64,000 nucleotides of DNA, taken from contig NZ_CP069338.1 of assembly GCF_016859125.1 (NCBI RefSeq), forward strand, positions 9,365,501 to 9,429,500. The letters run 5' to 3'. Positions 1 through 10,067 of the stretch are shown in pieces. The DNA comes from Archangium violaceum. GTDB taxonomy: Bacteria; Myxococcota; Myxococcia; Myxococcales; Myxococcaceae. A model generated the notes under the pieces. It searched no databases. It was not told the origin of the DNA and saw nothing but the letters and a program-made list of their open reading frames with translations. Position 1 is the stretch's first letter; each line of letters opens with the position of its first letter. The position numbers and the translations under genes are program-made.

Positions 1-294
1 GCGCGAGACGTGCGAGCCATCTGGCGCCATCTCGCTCACGGTGTAGAGGCCATCCTGCTTCTTCATCGCCGCGGCCATGGCTGCGTCCTGGGGCAGCAGG
101 TTGATGCCACACACGCCCCAGCCCTCCTGGCCGGGCCGTGCGAGGGCGCGGTCGGTGTAGATGGCCTGGTGGGCGCGGTGGAAGCCGCCCACGCCAATGT
201 GGGCGATGCCGGCGCGCACCCGGGTCCGGTCATAACCGGGGCGGGCGACGGAGGAGGGCAGGCGGGAGAGGTGGGCTTGATCGAGGGGGTGCAT
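1..294 (-). CDS. mtlD: Mannitol 2-dehydrogenase, N-terminal part (cut by window edge)
   Basis: The reverse strand from an ATG at 292-294 reads into the window edge. It encodes about 98 residues that include HIGVGGFHRAHQAIY, the N-terminal Rossmann glycine motif of the polyol-specific long-chain dehydrogenase family (mannitol, fructuronate and arabinitol dehydrogenases). Such enzymes oxidise D-mannitol to fructose with NAD. The start lies 14 bases after the stop of the upstream ABC ATPase gene, so it is the last visible gene of the polyol uptake operon, an order like mtlEFGKD of Pseudomonas. Most of the protein, including the catalytic lysine region, lies outside the window, so the exact polyol specificity cannot be read. 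Confidence 0.85.
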   Translation of the reverse strand, partial: MHPLDQAHLSRLPSSVARPGYDRTRVRAGIAHIGVGGFHRAHQAIYTDRALARPGQEGWGVCGINLLPQDAAMAAAMKKQDGLYTVSEMAPDGSHVSR

Positions 295-308
295 GGAAGA
301 GGGCGCTC

Positions 309-1391
<1,083 letters not shown>

Positions 1392-1404
1392 GGAGCGTGC
1401 TCCG

Positions 1405-2238
1405 TTACTTGACGGCGCCGAAGGTGAGACCGCGGACGAGTTGTTTCTGCGAGCCCCAGCCCAGGACCAGGATCGGAGCGCAGGCGAGCGTGGAAATGGC
1501 GGACAGCCGGGCCCAGAAGAGGCCTTCAGGACTCGAGAACGAGGCGACCAGGGCGCTGAGGGGCGCGGCCTGGGTGGTGGTCAGGTTGAGGGACCAGAAC
1601 GCCTCGTTCCAGTTGAGGATGAGCGCCAGCAGCGCGGTGGAGGCGAGTCCGCCCCGGCTGACGGGCAGGAGCACGCGGTAGATCTCCTGCGCGGTGGTGG
1701 CGCCGTCCATGCGCGCGGCCTCCAGGATGTCCCGGGGGATGTCCCGGAAGTAGGTGTAGATCATCCACACCATGATGGGCAGGTTGACGAGCGCGAACAC
1801 GATGATGAGCAGGAAGCGCGTGTCGAGCAGACCCGTGAAGCGCGCCAGCAGGTAGATGGGCACCAGCACGCCCACGCCGGGCAGCATCTTGGTGGACAAC
1901 ATCCACATGAGGGTGCCCTGGGTGCGCTCGCCGGGATGGAAGGCGAACGCATAGGCCGCCGGCACCGACACGAGCATGCCCAGCAGCGTGGCGCCGCCGC
2001 TGGTGAGCAGCGAATTCAAGGCGAAGTGCAGGTAGTTGTTGCGCTCGAGGATCTCCCGGTAGTTCTCCAGCGTGGGGGTGAAGAGGAAACTCGGGGGCAT
2101 GGAGAACGCGCCCAGCTCCGTCTTGAAGCTGGTGAGCACCATCCAGAAGATGGGGAAGAAGAGCAGCAGGGCGACGAGCCACGCGCAGATCGCGCGCACC
2201 GTCTCGGTGAGCTGGCGGCGTTTGTTCAAGTCGGGCAT
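1405..2238 (-). CDS. mtlG: Polyol ABC transporter permease (MalG/SmoG type)
   Basis: A 277-residue inner-membrane permease with about six hydrophobic helices. The cytoplasmic EAA loop near residues 175-195 (EAARMDGATTAQEIYRVLLP) docks the ATPase. It is the MalG-like second permease of a CUT1 importer and sits 4 bases after the stop of the first permease gene. Length and order (binding protein, permease, permease, ATPase, dehydrogenase) match mannitol/sorbitol systems. The assignment as a sugar permease is firm; the polyol substrate is inferred. Confidence 0.92.
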   Translation of the reverse strand: MPDLNKRRQLTETVRAICAWLVALLLFFPIFWMVLTSFKTELGAFSMPPSFLFTPTLENYREILERNNYLHFALNSLLTSGGATLLGMLVSVPAAYAFAFHPGERTQGTLMWMLSTKMLPGVGVLVPIYLLARFTGLLDTRFLLIIVFALVNLPIMVWMIYTYFRDIPRDILEAARMDGATTAQEIYRVLLPVSRGGLASTALLALILNWNEAFWSLNLTTTQAAPLSALVASFSSPEGLFWARLSAISTLACAPILVLGWGSQKQLVRGLTFGAVK

Positions 2239-2242
2239 GGGT

Positions 2243-4467
<2,225 letters not shown>

Positions 4468-4746
4468 TCGGCGACTCCGGCGGTTGCGCCCGCATGGCAG
4501 GCATTCGCGCCAATCTGGATGGCGCCAATGCGGACCATGCAACAAAACGGCGCGGGCGGGGAATGGCGCGATGGCGTTTGCAACTGTGTGGCTGCATGGA
4601 AATTTTCCTGAAGTGGTGACGTGCCCATGGCAGCCAAGGGTTCGGATGCGCTTTCGCGCTTCAGGATCTGGGAATGTCGGAGTCATCTGTTAAGAAGGTG
4701 ATTGCAGTACTTCCAGCTTCTTGGATGATGAAAGATTGAGGTCTTG

Positions 4747-6720
4747 ATGAAGAACATCCGATTGGCATGTCTCGCCGTGAGCCTCGCGCTCGGCGCCACC
4801 GCGCAAGCCGCGGCGCCGGAGAGTGAAGCGGTGTGCAAGGCGTCACCCGCATCGCAGAGCATCAGGAAGGTGGGCGAGGAGGTGGTGTACCGCCTCGAGT
4901 CACCGCACCCGTACGCCGCGGCGGTGGATCAGCGCGCCAGGGGGGTGCTCCTCAGCGAGAAGCTCACCCACCCCGGGGCCTCGTACATCGCCCCGCACTT
5001 CGCCACGCTCGAGCTCGAGGAGGGGGACTACCTCGTCGTCCGTTCACCGGACGGCTCGCGCTCCTGGCGCTATGACAACGCGCACCCGGGCGCGCGCGAT
5101 GGCTTCTGGGCCATCCACATCCCCGGAGACACCGCCATCATCGAGCTGCACAGCAAGGCGGTGGACCGCCGCGGCGTGCTCAACAAGTACGGCTACCGCA
5201 TCGACAAGTACGCGCGCGGCTACACCGCGCAGGAGCTGGACAGCTCCGACTTCAGCACCAAGGCCCTGTGTGGCGCGGACGACTCCGGTTGGGCCCGGTG
5301 CTACGAGAGCAGCGAGGCTCAAATCTACAACCACTCCCGGGCCGTGGTGCGCCTGCTCATCAACGGCTCCAGCGCGTGCACCGGCTGGCTCGTGGGCAAC
5401 GAGGGCCACCTGCTGACGAACAACCACTGCATCAGCACGGCCACGGCAGCGCAGAACACCGATTACGAGTTCATGGCGGAGGGGAGCACCTGCTCCACCA
5501 GCTGCGCCTCGTGGGGCGCGTGCCCTGGCACGGTGGTGGCCACCAGCGCCACGCTCATCAAGACGGATGCCCCTCGGGACTACACGCTGCTGAAGCTGCC
5601 CAGCAACCCCTCCGGCACCTATGGCTTCCTCCAGCTGCGCCCCACCGGGGCGGTGGTGGACGAGCGCATCTACGTCCCCCAGCACCCGGCGGCGCACGGC
5701 AAGAAGATCGCCGTCACCTCCAGCGCCACGGCCGACGCCTCCGGCTACGCCGAGGTGTACAACCTCAACGCGGCGGCCTGCCAGAGCGGCGGCCCCAATG
5801 ACGTGGGCTACTACGCGGATACCCAGGGTGGCTCCTCGGGCTCGCCGGTGATTGGCTACGCCGACCACCAGGTGGTGGCGCTGCACCACTGCGCCAACTG
5901 CCCCAACCGTGGCGTGCCCATCCAGGAGGTCATCAGCCACCTGGGCAACAGCCTCCCGCAGTGCGCCCTCCGCAGCGAGGAGTGCCCGGACCCGTGGGGT
6001 GCCGACGGCGAGCCGCCGCCCCCGCCTCCTCCTCCGCCCCCGCCGCCTCCTGAGTCCTTCACCTATACCGCCACCAACACCAACAACGCCCAGCAGAACA
6101 CGACGGACAAGAGCCTGACTCTCGACGAGGGGGACGTGGTGGAGGTGGGCACCTGCAACCTCACCGGCGCCACCTCCTCCGGTGACACCTACCTGCGCCT
6201 GCTCGACACCTCGGGCGTTCAGGCCGCTTCCAACGACGACGCCTCCGGCTGCAGTGGCAACGCATCCTACTTCAAGTACACCGTGCCCACGGGCAAGGGG
6301 GGCACCTACACGATTCGCGCTGGCTGCTACTCCAGCGGCTCCTGCGGCGGCACCGTGGTCTGGAAGATCACCGCCGGTACCCCGCTGCCTCCCGCTCCCA
6401 CTACCGGCTCGTTCACCTACAGCGCCAGCAGCACCCAGAGCGCCTCTCGCAACACCACCAACCACGATGTGACGGTGGCCGCGGGACAGACGATCCAACT
6501 CGGCACCTGCACCGTGGCGGGCTCCTCCGGCAGCGGCGACACGTACCTGCGGCTCTACACCTCCGCCGGCACCCAGGTTGGCTCCAACGACGACTCGTGC
6601 AGCAGGCTCTCGTACCTGAGCTACACCGTTCCGGCGGGCGCGGGCGGCACGTACCAGATTCGCGCCGGCTGCTACTCCGACGGCAGCTGCAGCGGCACGG
6701 TGGCCTACACCATCCAGTAG
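4747..6720 (+). CDS. Secreted trypsin-like serine endopeptidase with two PPC domains
   Basis: A 657-residue exported protease. A signal peptide covers residues 1-22. The chymotrypsin-fold domain holds the probable triad His227 (TNNHC), Asp278 (PRDYTLL) and Ser364 (GGSSGSP, where Ser replaces the usual Asp before the nucleophile). It resembles lysyl endopeptidase / Achromobacter protease I. A run of about 13 prolines near residue 425 links to two tandem bacterial pre-peptidase C-terminal (PPC) beta domains, each about 100 residues with GDTYLRL and RAGCYS cores. The ATG at 4747 is preferred to the TTG immediately before it. A role in extracellular protein degradation or predation is inferred. 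A terminator follows. Confidence 0.88.
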   Translation: MKNIRLACLAVSLALGATAQAAAPESEAVCKASPASQSIRKVGEEVVYRLESPHPYAAAVDQRARGVLLSEKLTHPGASYIAPHFATLELEEGDYLVVRSPDGSRSWRYDNAHPGARDGFWAIHIPGDTAIIELHSKAVDRRGVLNKYGYRIDKYARGYTAQELDSSDFSTKALCGADDSGWARCYESSEAQIYNHSRAVVRLLINGSSACTGWLVGNEGHLLTNNHCISTATAAQNTDYEFMAEGSTCSTSCASWGACPGTVVATSATLIKTDAPRDYTLLKLPSNPSGTYGFLQLRPTGAVVDERIYVPQHPAAHGKKIAVTSSATADASGYAEVYNLNAAACQSGGPNDVGYYADTQGGSSGSPVIGYADHQVVALHHCANCPNRGVPIQEVISHLGNSLPQCALRSEECPDPWGADGEPPPPPPPPPPPPPESFTYTATNTNNAQQNTTDKSLTLDEGDVVEVGTCNLTGATSSGDTYLRLLDTSGVQAASNDDASGCSGNASYFKYTVPTGKGGTYTIRAGCYSSGSCGGTVVWKITAGTPLPPAPTTGSFTYSASSTQSASRNTTNHDVTVAAGQTIQLGTCTVAGSSGSGDTYLRLYTSAGTQVGSNDDSCSRLSYLSYTVPAGAGGTYQIRAGCYSDGSCSGTVAYTIQ

Positions 6721-6744
6721 GCCCTCCGCGCTTCATGGTTCAAT

Positions 6745-6780
6745 GACGGCGGCCCCGTTTTCGAGGTCGCCGTCTTCTTT
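6745..6780 (+). terminator. Rho-independent terminator after the protease gene
   Basis: GACGGCG at 6745-6751 pairs with CGCCGTC at 6768-6774, and two further GC pairs extend the stem. A T-rich TTCTTT tail follows. It lies 24 bases after the protease stop and before the ribosome-binding region of the next gene. Confidence 0.65.
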
Positions 6781-6820
6781 CCGGGTCATCCCTTTTTCAA
6801 TTCCTCGAGAGAACACATTC

Positions 6821-7951
6821 ATGAAGAGCGGATGGAAGCTGTCGATGATCGCGTTGTCCGCGCTCCTGCAGAGCGCGTGTGGGACCACCACGCTGTCGGA
6901 GGACGCTCCGGACGACGGAGCCGTGCCTCTCGCGGCCGCGGACTGCGCCGCCGGAAACACCGCGGCGCTCCAGGACCTCGGGGATGACGTACCGGACGGA
7001 ACGGGCACGCCGGTGACGGCGATGACCATCAAGAACGTGGGCGGCACGGGCTCGTACGAGCGCGTGACGCACATGGTTCCCGGAGTCTGGGGACAGGCTT
7101 GCCCCTCCAATGCGTGCCAGAAGGCAACCACGCCCGTGAGTGGCGCGCTCGCGCCTTTCAACGAGGAGCTGACGGTCAACTTCCGCGGACCGATGGAGCT
7201 GTATGACATCGCCGTCTACCGGCCGGACGCGAGCTCCTGGAAGCGGGTGTCCTCGTGGAACCGCTGCGGCTCCACGAACCTCACCTTCTTCAACAACCTG
7301 GGCGGCACGGGAAGCGGCGAGTGGACGCTGTGCGGTGGGAACAGTCAGAGCTATGCCTCCGCCGATGCGAAGACGGCCGTCGCGGCACCCACCCGCTTCA
7401 ACGGCACGCTCGAGAACCGGGTCGAGATGAACATCCTGTCGGACGAGCCCTGCAACGGTACGGGGGATGCGAGCGAGTGCGGCTTCTACCGGGGCGTGAC
7501 GCGTCACGGCTGGGCGGGTGCGAAGATCTTCGCCATCCGCGTCCGCATGCCGCGCTACACGGGGCCCATCACCGAATACTACGACGACGTGCCGGCCATC
7601 TGGATGCTCAACGCCCGCGTGGTACGCACCGCGCAGTATGGCTGCAACTGCCGGGGCATGGGTTCGCCCGGCGGCTGCGGGGAGCTCGACGTCGCCGAGG
7701 TCATCCACGGCGAACATCCGATGCATGCGACGAGCACCCTCTACTCGTTCGAAGGAGCGACCGGCAGCGGCCCCAACTACTTCATGCGCCCGGTGAAGGA
7801 GAGCGCGACCTTCATCGTCATCTTCGACGCGAGCGGGAAGGTGCAGATGCTGCGGCTGAGGCCCGACGCCTTCGACTTCGGTGACAGCGTGTCCAATGCG
7901 ACCGTCTCCACCTGGTTGGCGATGACGGGCCACACCATGTCGATGCCCTGA
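6821..7951 (+). CDS. Lipoprotein, TOS1-like (DUF2401) putative glycosyl hydrolase
   Basis: A protein of about 376 residues that starts at the ATG at 6821; upstream in-frame codons run through the terminator hairpin and are rejected. A lipobox (LLQSAC) near residue 22 predicts a lipoprotein. The body resembles the fungal cell-wall TOS1 family: an N-terminal GGTGSYERV-type region, then a C-terminal domain with NRVEMNI, ECGFYRG, HGWAGAK and an ELDVAE motif (Glu288, Asp290, Glu293). The ExDxxE pattern is like that of GH16-type beta-glucanases. This suggests an outer-surface enzyme acting on beta-glucan, perhaps of fungal prey. Substrate is inferred; the family match is from recall, not a search. 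Confidence 0.7.
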   Translation: MKSGWKLSMIALSALLQSACGTTTLSEDAPDDGAVPLAAADCAAGNTAALQDLGDDVPDGTGTPVTAMTIKNVGGTGSYERVTHMVPGVWGQACPSNACQKATTPVSGALAPFNEELTVNFRGPMELYDIAVYRPDASSWKRVSSWNRCGSTNLTFFNNLGGTGSGEWTLCGGNSQSYASADAKTAVAAPTRFNGTLENRVEMNILSDEPCNGTGDASECGFYRGVTRHGWAGAKIFAIRVRMPRYTGPITEYYDDVPAIWMLNARVVRTAQYGCNCRGMGSPGGCGELDVAEVIHGEHPMHATSTLYSFEGATGSGPNYFMRPVKESATFIVIFDASGKVQMLRLRPDAFDFGDSVSNATVSTWLAMTGHTMSMP

Positions 7952-8001
7952 GTCTCATGGGCGTCGTGTAGGAGGGGGGCGCAGCGGCAGTCCTTCCCAT
8001 C

Positions 8002-8631
8002 TCAGAATCTGTAGATGGCCGCGAGCCGGACGAGGGGCCGCACCGCCTCCCGCTTCTCGACGCGCGTCTCGCCCTGGGTCAGCAGACACGGTGTGAAGAG
8101 AATGCACCCCGGGGTGGGCGGCTCCACGGTCTCGCTCCGTGTCTGGCTGACGTCGGCGCCCGCGCCGAGCGATACGCGCCATTTCTCTCCGAGTGACTGG
8201 GAGTAGCCCAGGAGTCCACCGACGGACGTCCGGCTCCCGCTCGTCCGTTCGTCGCGCTTGAAGAACGTGCCTTCCGCCTGCAGGCCCAGGAAGAGGCCCT
8301 GGAACGGCTGGTTGCCGATATAGAGACGGCTTCCGGCCTGAAGGCCCGCGGCATTCATGCCCATGCCGAGGTGAAAGCCCCCGAACACCGTGAGGTGCGG
8401 CATCAAGGGGTGCTCCAGGTCCACGACAACGGCCGGCGCTTCGGGCGTGGTTGCCTCCACCGAGAGCGAATGGCTGCGCAGTCCGACGGCGAGCGCGCTG
8501 TGCGAGCGACTCGGGGGCGGAGCGGACTCCTCGGAAGTGGTCTCGCTCGGGGCGTCATCCTGGGCGAGCGCCAGGGCAGGGGCCGTGAGGAGGCTGGCGA
8601 AGGCGAGGAAACGAGAGGTGTACGGATTCAT
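8002..8631 (-). CDS. Predicted outer-membrane beta-barrel protein
   Basis: A protein of about 209 residues from the ATG at 8629-8631 (an in-frame start five codons upstream is possible). A signal peptide ends near ALALAQ, followed by an acidic Ser/Glu/Pro-rich linker. The rest shows alternating hydrophobic strands (LTVFGGFHLGMGMNAAGL, FLGLQAEGTFF, WRVSLGAGADVS) and ends in Phe (AAIYRF), as expected for an outer-membrane barrel recognised by BamA. The family is not recognised. A likely disulphide pair sits in the CILFTPC segment. It is transcribed towards the TOS1-like gene. Confidence 0.65.
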   Translation of the reverse strand: MNPYTSRFLAFASLLTAPALALAQDDAPSETTSEESAPPPSRSHSALAVGLRSHSLSVEATTPEAPAVVVDLEHPLMPHLTVFGGFHLGMGMNAAGLQAGSRLYIGNQPFQGLFLGLQAEGTFFKRDERTSGSRTSVGGLLGYSQSLGEKWRVSLGAGADVSQTRSETVEPPTPGCILFTPCLLTQGETRVEKREAVRPLVRLAAIYRF

Positions 8632-8759
8632 ATACCCGCGGCTCAATCAAGAAGCGTGCCCTGCGCAACCCCTTGGAAGAACGGAGTCCCGTCATATCGG
8701 GTGTGAACCAGGCCGCACACGTGTGTACCCTTCGACAGCAGGTGGGACCCGGCCTCGGT

Positions 8760-9899
8760 TCAACGTGCGGACTTCTCGGACAGCAACCGCACGTTGAGCG
8801 CGGCATTGCCGTAGAACTGGGTGTTGTTCCCGACGGAGTGTTTCTCGAGCCGGCGCTGGAGGTGGGGGTCGTAGCGGCCGAGCTTCATGAAGCCGTCGTT
8901 GAACCAGCCATCTCCACGTCCCGAGCCGTCGACGTATTGGGCGTACCGCTCGTCCGAGGGCCAGATGACGGAGTCGAGCGTCACGAGGAGGGCGCGGACA
9001 TCGTCGTCCGTCCATTCCACTCCCGCCTCATGCGCCTCGATGATGAACGCCACCACGGCGTTGCCGTGTGACACGTCCTGGCCGGGGCGGGAGTGGGAGC
9101 CCCATGCGTCGTTCCAGAAGGAGGCCGCTTCGTTGATGGGGCTGGAGACCAGTTGCTCACGCAGGGACGATGAGTGGTTCGGCAGACTCCGGTTGATGTT
9201 GTTGAGCACCTCCAGGTACCGGGCCTTGCGTGCCGCGTCGGTCGTCATGAGCGACAGGTTCATCGCGATGGCGGCCCAGTGCGAGGCCATGTGCGTGTTC
9301 TCCCGGTAGATGTGGATGTTCGCCCCTCGTTGAAGCCATTTCTCGAAAATGTCCATCTCCGAGAACTCCAGCAACCGATGGTACTGCGCGCGATACTTGT
9401 CATTGTTGTAGAGCGCGGGCGTCTCACGGATGACGCGCAGCAGGCGGGTCACGTAGCGCCAGCAGTAGCTCTCGTACAGCGGCACCTCCTGCCCCAGTGT
9501 ATCCGGATGCCGGGAGGCCCAGCCTCTGTACACGTCCTGGAATTGGCCTCCCTCGAGCGACCAGGAGTCCCTGGCCGTGCTGACGACATTGTTGACGTAG
9601 AGCAGGGCCCGGTCGAGGTATTGAACCTTTCCCGTGGCCCGGTACATGGCGGTGTTGCCATCAATGCCATAGGCGAGCTCGTAGAGCCGCCAGCTGTCGC
9701 GCGAAGTGCTCCCGGGCAGGAAGGTCATCGTATGCTCGAGGTCCCAATGGGCGAGGAACAGCCGCTCCCATTCGTCCACGGATTGGAGCCCGGGAGGCGC
9801 TGGCAGGTAGACGAAGCCCTGCTCGGCCCAGGTCCGAGGGGCACACGCCACTGAGACCAGGAGGGAGAGGAACACGATCCGGTGACGGGAGTCCAACAT
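8760..9899 (-). CDS. Exported protein of unknown function, probable alpha/alpha toroid
   Basis: About 379 residues from the ATG at 9897-9899, which gives a clear N-terminal signal (IVFLSLLVSVAC, possibly a lipobox, then TWA). The mature protein is rich in Trp, Tyr and His and is built of repeated helices (DSWRLYELAYGIDGNTAMYRA, ESYCWRYVTRLLRVIRE, ENTHMASHWAAIAMNLSL). This resembles the helical toroids of polysaccharide lyases and some glycosidases. No catalytic motif could be assigned with confidence. Neighbours are secreted enzymes, so a carbohydrate-active role is possible but unproven. Confidence 0.65.
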   Translation of the reverse strand: MLDSRHRIVFLSLLVSVACAPRTWAEQGFVYLPAPPGLQSVDEWERLFLAHWDLEHTMTFLPGSTSRDSWRLYELAYGIDGNTAMYRATGKVQYLDRALLYVNNVVSTARDSWSLEGGQFQDVYRGWASRHPDTLGQEVPLYESYCWRYVTRLLRVIRETPALYNNDKYRAQYHRLLEFSEMDIFEKWLQRGANIHIYRENTHMASHWAAIAMNLSLMTTDAARKARYLEVLNNINRSLPNHSSSLREQLVSSPINEAASFWNDAWGSHSRPGQDVSHGNAVVAFIIEAHEAGVEWTDDDVRALLVTLDSVIWPSDERYAQYVDGSGRGDGWFNDGFMKLGRYDPHLQRRLEKHSVGNNTQFYGNAALNVRLLSEKSAR

Positions 9900-10067
9900 G
9901 AAAGGTGTCCTGGATTGAGAAGCCGGCCACATGGTTGGGCGGATGATTCAACAACGCATCGCGTGCGCTCACGAAATGCCGTGACATGTGTGCAGAAGTT
10001 CAAGCATGTCCTTTCTCCACTCCACGGATTGTCGCACGGCGTGCGGCGACCTTGTCCCCGGAGGCAA

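Noticed and set aside
6009-6056. CCGCC-rich run as a regulatory repeat
   Set aside because: It is the polyproline linker of the protease, in frame.
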